Source: CAZYEI01 sp964646425 (GTDB lineage Bacteria; Bacillota_I; Bacilli_A; RFN20; JAISJY01). From it: a DNA stretch of 20,492 nt. Shown here piece after piece: positions 14,129 through 20,492 of this stretch. The notes below the pieces were generated by a model that was not told the DNA's origin, ran no database searches, and was given only the letters and a program-made list of their open reading frames with translations. A program made the translations under genes and the position numbers. Each line of letters begins with the position of its first letter. The stretch's first letter is position 1. The stretch spans positions 1 to 20,492 of the forward strand of contig CAZYEI010000025.1 in NCBI GenBank assembly GCA_964646425.1, written 5' to 3'.

Positions 14129-16540
14129 GTGAAAGAGTATAATCATAAAGAAATTGAAGGTAAGTGGCAATCTTATTGGTATGAAAATAATATGTTTCAT
14201 GCTGTTGATTTTGATTCAAAACCTAAATATTATGCATTGATTGAATTTCCATATCCAAGTGGTATTGGAATGCATGTTGGTCATATGAGAGCATATGCGT
14301 CTTTGGAAATTGTTTCGAGAAAGAGAAGAATGGAAGGCTATAATGTTTTATTTCCATTAGGCTTTGATGCCTTCGGACTTCCAACAGAAAATTATGCTAT
14401 TAAGACAGGAGTTCATCCTCGAATAGTAACGGATCAAAATATTAAAAATTTTATTAATCAAGTTAAAGCAGCAGGATTTTCTTTTGATTATGAAAGAATT
14501 ATTGATACAACAGATCCTAAATATTATCATTGGACACAATGGATTTTTTCAAAAATGTTTGAAAAAGGATTAGCATATAAAAATAAAACATATGTAAACT
14601 ATTGTCCAAATTGTAAGGTTATTTTAAGTAATGAAGAATCTCAAGGTGGAAAATGTGATCGCTGTGACAGCGATGTTATTCAAATGCAAAAAGATGTATG
14701 GTTCTTAAAAATTACTGATTATGCTGAATCATTACTTGAAGGATTAAAAGATGTCAATTATTTGCCAAGAATTAAGACAGAACAGGAAAACTGGATTGGT
14801 CGCTCTACAGGAGCCGAAGTGGATTTTGGCTTGACTGAAATAAATGATAAATTAACTGTCTATACAACACGTCCTGATACTTTATATGGTGTTACATTTA
14901 TGGTTATTGCGCCAGAACACGAATTAATTGAAAAATATCAAGATAAAATCAAAAATATTAATGAAGTTAGAAAATATCAAGAAGAAGCCAAAAGAAAGAC
15001 TGAATTTGAACGTGTAAACTTAAATAAAGATAAAACTGGTGTTCGTTTAGAGGGAATTGAAGGAATAAATCCTATTAATGGTAAAAAAATTCCTATCTTT
15101 GTTGCTGATTATGTAATTACTGGTTATGGCACAGGTGCGATTATGGCAGTTCCTGCACATGATACAAGAGATTATGCATTTGCTAAAAAATTTGGATTAG
15201 ATATTATTGAAGTAATAAAAGGTGGAGATATTAATAAAGAAGCCTATACTAATACTCAAGATGGCGAAATGATAAATTCTGGTATTTTAAATGGAATGAA
15301 TGTTAAACAAGCAGTTGAAACAATAAAAAAACATTTGGAAGAAAACGGAATTGGTCGTGCTAAAAAACAATATAAAATGCAAGATTGGGCTTTTAATCGT
15401 CAACGCTATTGGGGTGAGCCAATTCCAATTATTAATTGCCCTCATTGTGGTCAAGTTCTAGTGCCAGAAGATCAATTACCAGTTGAACTACCTAATATTG
15501 AAGAATTTAAGCCAGGTGTAGATGGAGAATCTCCACTTGCAAAAATCGATAGTTTTGTAAATTGTAAGTGTCCAAAATGTGGTGCTGATGCTAAAAGAGA
15601 AACAGATACAATGCCACAATGGGCTGGAAGTTCATGGTATTATTTACGCTATATTGATCCAAATAATGACAAGTGTTTAGCTGATTTAGAAAAACTAAAA
15701 TATTGGTTACCAGTGGATTGGTATAATGGTGGTATGGAACATGTATCTAGACACATGATTTATTCACGTTTTTGGAATCAATTCCTATTTGATAATGGCA
15801 TTGTTCCAGTAAAAGAACCATATGCTAGAAGAACTGCTCAAGGATTAATATTGGGGAGCGATGGAGAAAAAATGTCGAAATCAAAAGGCAATGGTGTCGA
15901 TCCAATGAATGTAATTGATATGTATGGTGCTGATACACTTAGAACATATATTGCTTTTATTGGAGATTATGAACAACCAACACCATGGAGTGATACATCA
16001 ATTAAAGGATGTAGACGTTTTTTAGAGAAAGTATGGAAATTACAAGAAAAAGTTATAGATGGTGAAAAATATACACAATCTTTAGAAAATTTAATTCATC
16101 GAACTATTAAAGAGGTTGATAATGATATCGAAACAGTAAAGTTTAATACAGCAATATCAAAATTGATGACTTTAACTAATGCATATATGGAGAAGGAAAA
16201 CATTACTAGGAAAGATTATGAAGTATTATTAAAATTATTAAATCCTTTTGCTCCTCATATTTGTGAAGAATTAAATAGGAATGTTTTAAAAGGAGATTCT
16301 CTAGTTTTCGCTAGTTGGCCGAAGTTTGATGAAAGTAAAACTCAAGATAATATTGTGGAAATGGCTGTTCAAGTAAATGGTAAATTAAGAGGAACTTTAA
16401 AAATTGCTAGAGATAGTGCAAAAGAAACAGTAGAAAATGCTGCTTTAATGCTAGAAAATGTTAAGAATTTTGTTACAGGAAAAGAAATTAAAAAGATTAT
16501 TGTAGTTCCAAATAGAATTGTTAATATAGTAGTTAATTAA
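14129..16540 (+). CDS. leuS: Leucyl-tRNA synthetase
   Basis: This 803-residue class I synthetase charges tRNA-Leu. The catalytic signatures are FPYPSGIGMHVGH (40-52, HIGH motif as HVGH) and KMSKS near 580. A CP1 editing domain includes TTRPDTLYGVTF and the GTGAIMAVPAHD segment. Two Cys pairs (CPNC...CDRC near 158-180, and CPHC...CPKC in the CP-type insertion) form zinc ribbons seen in bacterial LeuRS. The start is GTG 14129, 8 bases after AAGGAGG (14114-14120). Expression is controlled by the T-box directly upstream. The product is slightly shorter than the 860-residue E. coli enzyme but is complete to the C-terminal tail (KKIIVVPNRIVNIVVN). Confidence 0.97.
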   Translation: MKEYNHKEIEGKWQSYWYENNMFHAVDFDSKPKYYALIEFPYPSGIGMHVGHMRAYASLEIVSRKRRMEGYNVLFPLGFDAFGLPTENYAIKTGVHPRIVTDQNIKNFINQVKAAGFSFDYERIIDTTDPKYYHWTQWIFSKMFEKGLAYKNKTYVNYCPNCKVILSNEESQGGKCDRCDSDVIQMQKDVWFLKITDYAESLLEGLKDVNYLPRIKTEQENWIGRSTGAEVDFGLTEINDKLTVYTTRPDTLYGVTFMVIAPEHELIEKYQDKIKNINEVRKYQEEAKRKTEFERVNLNKDKTGVRLEGIEGINPINGKKIPIFVADYVITGYGTGAIMAVPAHDTRDYAFAKKFGLDIIEVIKGGDINKEAYTNTQDGEMINSGILNGMNVKQAVETIKKHLEENGIGRAKKQYKMQDWAFNRQRYWGEPIPIINCPHCGQVLVPEDQLPVELPNIEEFKPGVDGESPLAKIDSFVNCKCPKCGADAKRETDTMPQWAGSSWYYLRYIDPNNDKCLADLEKLKYWLPVDWYNGGMEHVSRHMIYSRFWNQFLFDNGIVPVKEPYARRTAQGLILGSDGEKMSKSKGNGVDPMNVIDMYGADTLRTYIAFIGDYEQPTPWSDTSIKGCRRFLEKVWKLQEKVIDGEKYTQSLENLIHRTIKEVDNDIETVKFNTAISKLMTLTNAYMEKENITRKDYEVLLKLLNPFAPHICEELNRNVLKGDSLVFASWPKFDESKTQDNIVEMAVQVNGKLRGTLKIARDSAKETVENAALMLENVKNFVTGKEIKKIIVVPNRIVNIVVN

Positions 16541-16557
16541 ACAATTTAAAAAATAAA

Positions 16558-16586
16558 TTGTCATTGATTTTATAATATGCTAAAAT
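16558..16586 (+). promoter_or_regulatory. Promoter of the HPr-like gene
   Basis: TTGTCA (16558-16563) is 17 bases from TAAAAT (16581-16586). The predicted start is near 16593, ahead of the GGGAGG ribosome site (16603-16608). The -35 overlaps a small CAATTTA/TAAATTG hairpin after leuS that has no T tract. Confidence 0.6.
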
Positions 16587-16615
16587 AATTTTGGAAATTA
16601 AAGGGAGGAATGCCT

Positions 16616-16897
16616 GTGGAAAAAAAATATAGATTAATTGATAGTAATGGGCTAAATGCACGCATTGCATCAAAAATGGTTGGAGCATTTAATAAATTTT
16701 CAGCAAATCAAGTCGTAATTACTTGTAATTCTCGTAATGCTGATGGGAAGTCTATTTTATCTTTAATTACTCTTGTTGCACGCAAGGGAGAAGAACTTAG
16801 AATTTCTGTAAGTGGGGAGCATGCTGAAGATGTGTTTCTAACATTAGAAAAAACGCTTGCAACATTTAATCCTCCTGTTGTTGAAGAAATTTTATAA
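16616..16897 (+). CDS. HPr-like protein without active-site His (Crh-like)
   Basis: This 93-residue protein has the HPr fold length and pattern. In HPr the phosphate-carrying His15 sits in a GIHARPA motif; here the motif reads GLNARIAS (12-19), with Asn14 in place of His and Ile17 in place of Pro. The regulatory serine is kept as Ser46 in GKSILSLITL. Loss of His15 with retention of Ser46 is the defining feature of Crh (Gln in B. subtilis), which cannot pass phosphate in the sugar PTS but can act as CcpA co-regulator when HPr kinase phosphorylates Ser46. The GTG start at 16616 is 7 bases from GGAGG and places the serine at residue 46; an ATG at 16610 is only 1 base from that site. The gene is single, with its own promoter and terminator. 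Confidence 0.85.
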   Translation: MEKKYRLIDSNGLNARIASKMVGAFNKFSANQVVITCNSRNADGKSILSLITLVARKGEELRISVSGEHAEDVFLTLEKTLATFNPPVVEEIL

Positions 16898-16900
16898 ATG

Positions 16901-16938
16901 AAAAATACTAACCTTTATTTGAGGTTAGTATTTTTTTT
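16901..16938 (+). terminator. Strong rho-independent terminator after the HPr-like gene
   Basis: AAAAATACTAACCT (16901-16914) pairs perfectly with AGGTTAGTATTTTT (16922-16935) over a 7-base loop, with T to 16938. The T tract runs directly into TTGACA (16937-16942), a possible -35 for cse60, although a matching -10 (TATTAT, 16964-16969) is 21 bases away. Confidence 0.95.
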
Positions 16939-16990
16939 GACAAATTATTTGTTGCTTATTTGCTATTATATGAATAGGAGGGATAAAAAT

Positions 16991-17182
16991 ATGTTAAAAG
17001 TTAAAATGTTTGATGAAGAGCATGAGGAAGATTTAGAATTAGTAGTTAATGATTTTTTACTTGATAAAAAATATCAAAATATTATTGATATTAAATATTC
17101 TTTAGCAACAATGATTTCAAAAGATAATGAGCAAATTTATTGTTATAGTGCAATGGTTATATATAATGATATAGATTCATAA
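16991..17182 (+). CDS. Cse60-like sporulation protein
   Basis: This 63-residue acidic protein matches the small Cse60 family: MLKVKMFDEEHEEDLE at the start, a middle IIDIKYS, and the ending QIYCYSAMVIY (about 48-58). In B. subtilis cse60 is an early mother-cell (sigma-E) gene of unknown biochemical function. The start at ATG 16991 is set by AGGAGG (16976-16982). An ATG at 16898 in the same frame would translate through the preceding terminator and is rejected. The YutH-like gene follows 19 bases downstream, so the two probably share a transcript. Confidence 0.75.
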   Translation: MLKVKMFDEEHEEDLELVVNDFLLDKKYQNIIDIKYSLATMISKDNEQIYCYSAMVIYNDIDS

Positions 17183-17201
17183 ATTAGTATTGGTGATTTA
17201 T

Positions 17202-18107
17202 GTGTCGTTAAAATCTTTTGTATTTGATAAGTATGGTTATTATCCGAGTGAAATAGTTGAATATACTTTTATTGTAGAACAATGGATTTTTCATCTAGAA
17301 ATGATAGATTTTGCAGAAGAAGAAATTGAAAGCATTGCAGATTTTAGTGTTGAATTAAGTAAAGAATTTAATGGCAGAGGTGCACAATTGATTAAGAATA
17401 GGGTAGGTAAATATATAAGTTATGGACTTGAAAAACCAGTTGTTCTTGTGTGTGTACCAATAGGGGTGATTACTTTAAATGATGTAGACATACTTCATAA
17501 AAAATATTTAAATATTAAAAATGAAGATAATTTAACAATTTCAAATTTATTAAAACTTTGGGAAGATAAAGTTGAATTGATTGAATCGCAATGCAGTAAA
17601 GCATTAAAAAAAGATGAAATTCACTATAATGATATTTTTACTGCCATGTCTTGTGCATTAGGTATGGCCGAAAATGCAATTCAATATTTGGCCGAAGCAA
17701 AATTAGATTATGGTGATAATATTGAGTCTTTAACAATAGTACATAAAAGATTAAATTCGCTTGATTCATGGACTTTTTTTAACCCGTTTAATCTAATTGT
17801 ATCGCATAGAGTAAGAGATTATGCAGAATTATATAAATTTGAACTAATAGGAATGGAAGAATTTATTAATGTATTGTCAAATGTTGAACTTACAACCAAA
17901 GAAGCAAGTTTATTAATGGCAAGACTTCTTTTTCCTACCCGTATTTTTGATTTACTTGAAGAAAATTATATGCGTACGGGGGATATTACAAGTAGAGCAT
18001 TAGAATATTGTAATTGTGCCACAAGAGAAGTAACTAGATTAAAAAATATACATAGATATTTAGTAAATAAATATCAAATAAGACCAATAAAATGGCTCCA
18101 AGAATAA
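17202..18107 (+). CDS. YutH/CotS-like spore coat-associated protein
   Basis: The roughly 301-residue product lacks recognisable kinase catalytic motifs. It has the general layout of the YutH/CotS family of degenerate phosphotransferase-fold spore proteins: an N-terminal beta-rich part, a middle NLLKLWEDKVELIE, and a C-terminal half with DSWTFFNPFNLIVSHRVRDY and then LLMARLLFPTRIFDLLEENY. The lower part of a kinase-like site (SHRVRDYAE) remains without clear Asp-Phe-Gly. The GTG 17202 start follows GGTGAT (17192-17197) by 4 bases; a TTG at 17190 is the alternative. Its neighbours, Cse60 upstream and a NifU-like gene downstream, match the sporulation context and the B. subtilis yutH-yutI vicinity. 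The family call is moderate confidence and rests on pattern plus context. Confidence 0.6.
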   Translation: MSLKSFVFDKYGYYPSEIVEYTFIVEQWIFHLEMIDFAEEEIESIADFSVELSKEFNGRGAQLIKNRVGKYISYGLEKPVVLVCVPIGVITLNDVDILHKKYLNIKNEDNLTISNLLKLWEDKVELIESQCSKALKKDEIHYNDIFTAMSCALGMAENAIQYLAEAKLDYGDNIESLTIVHKRLNSLDSWTFFNPFNLIVSHRVRDYAELYKFELIGMEEFINVLSNVELTTKEASLLMARLLFPTRIFDLLEENYMRTGDITSRALEYCNCATREVTRLKNIHRYLVNKYQIRPIKWLQE

Positions 18108-18136
18108 AAAAATCCTTATACTAATCAGCATAAGGA
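18106..18136 (-). terminator. Terminator of the nifU-like gene, overlapping both convergent stop codons
   Basis: On the minus strand TCCTTAT (18136-18130) pairs with ATAAGGA (18119-18113), followed by seven T (18112-18106). The 5' arm lies in the last sense codons of the nifU-like gene, its stop codon is in the loop, and the T tract overlaps the stop codon of the convergent YutH-like gene (18105-18107). Confidence 0.8.
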
Positions 18137-18360
18137 ACAACTTGAACTTCAGTAACACCAGGAACTTCTTCAACGAGAATGATTTGAATTCCTTCTTTAA
18201 TTGTTGTATCTAGACTTAAACAATTTGCGCATGCACCAAGCATTTTTACATAAACAATACCATCTTGAAATGAAACAAATTCTAAGTCTCCACCATCTCT
18301 TTGCAAAAAAGGACGAATTTTATCTAAAGTAATTTCAATTTGTTTTACAATATCTTCCAT
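18121..18360 (-). CDS. NifU C-terminal-type Fe-S scaffold/carrier (YutI/Nfu-like)
   Basis: The 79-residue protein is a stand-alone Nfu domain. It has the typical start IEITLDKIRPFLQRDGGDLE (9-28) and the cluster-binding pair Cys44/Cys47 in GACANC, followed by an amphipathic helix TIKEGIQIILVEEVPGV. Nfu dimers carry a 4Fe-4S cluster to client enzymes. A ribosome site AGAGGTG precedes ATG 18360 on the minus strand. An extended -10, TGATATAAT (18397-18389), lies upstream. The gene is convergent with the YutH-like gene and divergent from the S1-Pgi gene. No other Fe-S assembly genes are adjacent. Confidence 0.93.
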   Translation of the reverse strand: MEDIVKQIEITLDKIRPFLQRDGGDLEFVSFQDGIVYVKMLGACANCLSLDTTIKEGIQIILVEEVPGVTEVQVVPYAD

Positions 18361-18388
18361 AAATATACACCTCTATAATACGCAACTT

Positions 18389-18397
18389 ATTATATCA
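18389..18397 (-). promoter_or_regulatory. Extended -10 promoter of the nifU-like gene
   Basis: On the minus strand TGATATAAT gives a TGnTATAAT extended -10. A TTGGAC (18420-18415) lies 20 bases from TATAAT, too far for a good -35, so the extended -10 is the main support. Confidence 0.5.
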
Positions 18398-18486
18398 TAT
18401 CTTTTTATTATTGTGTCCAATAATGATAAAAAAAATAATTTATCACAAAATAAAGCGATAAATACTTTCTTTTTTCTATTTTTTTA

Positions 18487-18515
18487 TTGTTTTTAAGGAT
18501 AAAAAAGGGTATAAT
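18487..18515 (+). promoter_or_regulatory. Promoter of the S1-Pgi gene
   Basis: TTGTTT (18487-18492) is 17 bases from a perfect TATAAT (18510-18515). The start near 18522 leaves room for the ribosome site AAGGTGG (18528-18534). Confidence 0.65.
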
Positions 18516-18539
18516 CTTTTGCGAAATAAGGTGGTTTAA

Positions 18540-20204
18540 ATGAATCGTTATAAAGTTGGTGATATTGTTGAAGGTGTCGTAACTGGAATTCAAAATTATG
18601 GTGCCTTTGTAATGTTGGATAACGACATAGTAGGTTTGATACATATTTCAGAAATTTCTTCGAAGTTTGTTAGAAGTATTGATGATTTCGTTAAAGTTGG
18701 CGATAAAATCATGGTAAAAATTCTAGAATTAGATGAAGATGAAAAAAAAGCTAAATTAAGTATCAAGAGTATTCGTGAAGTTGAAGTTAAACCTTCAAGA
18801 TACCGTAATAAGCCATCCGTTATTCAAAAAGGAAAGAAAACAACTTATATAACATATTCATTTAATGGTCTTGCATCGCATCTAGAAAGATTTACAAATG
18901 AAGAATGGGAAAGTTTAGGGGGATTATCAATGTTAAAATTGGATTTAAGTCATTCAGGATTAGAAAATAAAATTTTTAATTACCAAGATAAAGTTAACGA
19001 ATGCCATAAAATGTTGCATGAAGGAACAGGTGAAGGAAATGATTTTTTGGGATGGTTAACATGGCCAAAGGATTATGATTATGCTGAACTTCAAAGAATT
19101 ATCGCAGCAGCGCAAAAAATAAATGATAAATATGATACTTTAGTTGTGTGTGGAATTGGTGGCTCATATTTAGGAGCAGCCGCAGCTATTGATGCTTTGA
19201 AAGGATTTTACAATAAGAATAATGTAGAAATTATTTTCTTTGGAAATACTTTTTCTCCAACATATACGCACAATGTTCTTAATTATTTAAAGGACAAAAA
19301 CTTTGCAATTAATGTAATTTCAAAATCTGGTACTACTACTGAAACATCAATTGCATTTAGATTATGTAAAAATTTATTGATTGAAAAATACGGAAAAGAA
19401 TCATTAAGTGAGAGAATTTTTGCTACTACTGATAAAGCAAGAGGTGCACTAAAACAAGAAGCTGATGCAGCAGGATATGAAACATTTGTTATTCCTGATA
19501 ATATTGGAGGACGATATAGTGTTTTAACAGCAGTAGGATTATTACCAATAGCAGTTGCTGGATTTGATGTTAGAGAAATGATGGCAGGTGCTTTAAAAGC
19601 AAGTGTTGATTTTGCTGATCCTAATCTTGAAACAAATATGGCTTATCAATATGCTGTAGCTCGTAATATTTTATTAAATGAAGGATATAAAGTAGAAATG
19701 TTTGTTACTTACGAACCACATCTAGCAAAAGTTGCTGAGTGGTGGAAACAACTTTATGGTGAATCAGAAGGAAAAGATGGAAAAGGATTATTACCAGGAA
19801 GTGTAACTTATTCAACAGACTTGCATTCTCTTGGTCAATTTGTTCAAGATGGTAGTAAAATATTATTTGAAACAATTTTGAACTTAGAAACAGCCCAAGC
19901 AGATATAGTTATTCCAGGCGATAAAGAAAATTTAGATGGTTTAAATTATTTAGAAGGAAAAACATTGTCTTTTGTTAATAATAAAGCAATGCTTGGAACA
20001 TTAGCAGCACATGAAATTGATGGTAAAGTCCCTAATTTATTGATTAATTTAAAAGAAATGAATGCATTTAATTTTGGATATTTGGTTTATTTCTTTGAAT
20101 TAGCATGTGGAATGTCTGCATATATTTTAGGAGTAAATCCTTTTAATCAACCTGGCGTTGAAATTTATAAAAAGAATATGTTTAAATTATTAGGAAAATT
20201 TTAA
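18540..20204 (+). CDS. pgi: S1 RNA-binding domain fused to glucose-6-phosphate isomerase
   Basis: One 554-residue frame holds two proteins. Residues 1-77 are a classic S1/OB domain (VGDIVEGVVTGIQNYGAFV, GLIHISEIS, VKVGDKIMVKIL), like YugI/GSP13/CvfD. Residues 78-130 are a basic linker. Residues 131-554 are glucose-6-phosphate isomerase, with VCGIGGSYLGA (203-213), SKSGTTTE (261-268), GESEGKD (407-413), catalytic His429 in TDLHSLGQF, and Lys544 or Lys545 in QPGVEIYKKNMF. Pgi interconverts glucose-6-P and fructose-6-P. The Pgi part stops about 20 residues before the B. subtilis end. At the junction GGGGGA (18918-18923) lies 7 bases before ATG 18930, a complete internal start for a free Pgi of normal N-terminus. 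A single-base shift would expose TAG at 18916, so an indel-born fusion or assembly error must be considered. Confidence 0.9.
   Translation: MNRYKVGDIVEGVVTGIQNYGAFVMLDNDIVGLIHISEISSKFVRSIDDFVKVGDKIMVKILELDEDEKKAKLSIKSIREVEVKPSRYRNKPSVIQKGKKTTYITYSFNGLASHLERFTNEEWESLGGLSMLKLDLSHSGLENKIFNYQDKVNECHKMLHEGTGEGNDFLGWLTWPKDYDYAELQRIIAAAQKINDKYDTLVVCGIGGSYLGAAAAIDALKGFYNKNNVEIIFFGNTFSPTYTHNVLNYLKDKNFAINVISKSGTTTETSIAFRLCKNLLIEKYGKESLSERIFATTDKARGALKQEADAAGYETFVIPDNIGGRYSVLTAVGLLPIAVAGFDVREMMAGALKASVDFADPNLETNMAYQYAVARNILLNEGYKVEMFVTYEPHLAKVAEWWKQLYGESEGKDGKGLLPGSVTYSTDLHSLGQFVQDGSKILFETILNLETAQADIVIPGDKENLDGLNYLEGKTLSFVNNKAMLGTLAAHEIDGKVPNLLINLKEMNAFNFGYLVYFFELACGMSAYILGVNPFNQPGVEIYKKNMFKLLGKF
18918..18932 (+). 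promoter_or_regulatory. Internal ribosome site and ATG for stand-alone Pgi
   Basis: GGGGGA ends 6-7 bases before an in-frame ATG (18930) where Pgi homology begins (MLKLDLSHSG). Its position is what two separate adjacent genes would have, so Pgi could be made both alone and as the S1 fusion. Confidence 0.6.
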
Positions 20205-20210
20205 TGTTGC

Positions 20211-20248
20211 TTTTACGCACCTTAGTTTTTTCTCTAAGGTGCGTAAAA
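20211..20248. repeat. Perfect 15-bp hairpin after pgi with T-rich loop
   Basis: TTTTACGCACCTTAG (20211-20225) pairs perfectly with CTAAGGTGCGTAAAA (20234-20248) over an 8-base loop containing six T. It lies 6 bases after the pgi stop. On the plus strand the stem is followed by A-rich sequence, not a T tract. It probably marks the 3' end of the pgi mRNA, but the layout is not a textbook terminator in either direction. Confidence 0.7.
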
Positions 20249-20344
20249 AATAATTTATTTAATATTATTATAAAATAAAAAACCGCTATTTCTAAAGCAA
20301 ATATAAAAATTATTAAAAAAAATAAAAAAAATTAAAAAAAAGTA

Positions 20345-20373
20345 TTGACTATAATTTTTATAAATGATATATT
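20345..20373 (+). promoter_or_regulatory. Strong promoter of the tRNA-Val unit
   Basis: TTGACT (20345-20350) is 17 bases from TATATT (20368-20373), preceded by TGA as an extended -10. A GC-rich patch follows (GAGCGCTACGC, 20379-20389), near the expected start at about 20380. Confidence 0.8.
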
Positions 20374-20400
20374 ATATGAGCGCTACGCAAGGCATACAGT

Positions 20401-20476
20401 GGATGTTTAGCTCAGCTGGGAGAGCAACGCCCTTACAAGGCGTGGGTCGGCGGTTCGAGCCCGTCAACATCCACCA
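20401..20476 (+). tRNA. tRNA-Val (anticodon TAC)
   Basis: The 76-base cloverleaf has acceptor stem GGATGTT/AACATCC, discriminator A and an encoded CCA. The D-arm is TAGCTCAGCTGGGAGAGC. The anticodon loop CTTACAA gives TAC, which reads GTA/GTG, and the T-loop is GTTCGAG. No terminator is visible before the window ends 16 bases later, so it may be the first gene of a tRNA cluster. Confidence 0.96.
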
Positions 20477-20492
20477 TTTTTTTAGAGAAGCG

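Noticed and set aside
16541..16560. Terminator after leuS (CAATTTA/TAAATTG)
   Set aside because: The stem is only 7 bp, AT-rich and not followed by a T tract.
16898..16990. N-terminal extension of the Cse60-like protein
   Set aside because: The frame runs through a strong terminator, and a good ribosome site precedes ATG 16991.
18408..18644. Minus-strand 78-codon frame overlapping the S1-Pgi start
   Set aside because: It is antisense to the S1 domain and its promoter, has low-complexity content and no ribosome site.
246..20204. Mollicute genetic code (TGA as Trp)
   Set aside because: All assigned genes are full length with TAA or TAG stops, and conserved Trp positions use TGG.
1..20492. 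CRISPR array, insertion sequence, prophage or toxin-antitoxin module
   Set aside because: No regularly spaced direct repeats, transposase, integrase, phage gene or TA pair was seen in any part of the window.

Overview
The window reads as chromosomal DNA of a very AT-rich, standard-code, endospore-forming Firmicute of the Bacilli. The evidence is an alpha/beta-type small acid-soluble spore protein, a YtfJ/GerW-type protein, Cse60- and YutH-like sporulation proteins, EzrA (a walled, FtsZ-dividing cell), strong GGAGG ribosome sites and a T-box leader. TGG is read as Trp and no gene needs TGA recoding, so a mollicute code is not indicated. An uncultured relative of Erysipelotrichia/RF39/Turicibacter-type lineages fits, but I cannot place it further.

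Layout. (1) 1-2121, minus strand: a structured segment of unknown nature, tRNA-Glu(CTC), then a two-gene purine unit (guaD and an NCS2 nucleobase permease) ending in a hairpin terminator. (2) 2122-2643: AT-rich divergent spacer. (3) 2671-7945, plus strand: ezrA, cysteine desulfurase, thiI, SASP, a DUF2953/YtfI-like protein and YtfJ. This is the B. subtilis ezrA-nifZ-thiI-sspA-...-ytfI-ytfJ neighbourhood with intervening genes missing. The desulfurase and ThiI form the 4-thiouridine tRNA pair. (4) 7993-9973: an unknown six-helix membrane protein, tRNA-Ser(GCT) with its own promoter and terminator, and a ZIP metal transporter. (5) 10302-11885: a lone GH5 glycosidase with a CBM6-like tail and no signal peptide, the most accessory-looking gene. 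(6) 11950-16540: nadE behind a promoter carrying a perfect 9-bp palindrome, then leuS behind a complete T-box leader. (7) 16616-18360: a Crh-like HPr paralogue that lacks the phosphorylatable His but keeps Ser46, a strong terminator, the cse60-yutH-like pair, and a convergent nifU-type Fe-S scaffold gene. (8) 18540-20204: one reading frame joining an S1 RNA-binding domain to glucose-6-phosphate isomerase, with an internal ribosome site and ATG at the junction. (9) 20401 onward: tRNA-Val(TAC) behind a strong promoter.

Most of the window is housekeeping and sporulation core. The items most worth a second look are the S1-Pgi fusion with its nested start, the His-less HPr (Crh-like) protein, the intracellular GH5-CBM6 enzyme, the palindromic operator candidate at nadE, and several compact expression signals (very short leaders, GGTGAT-type ribosome sites with GTG starts, a terminator built from two convergent stop codons).
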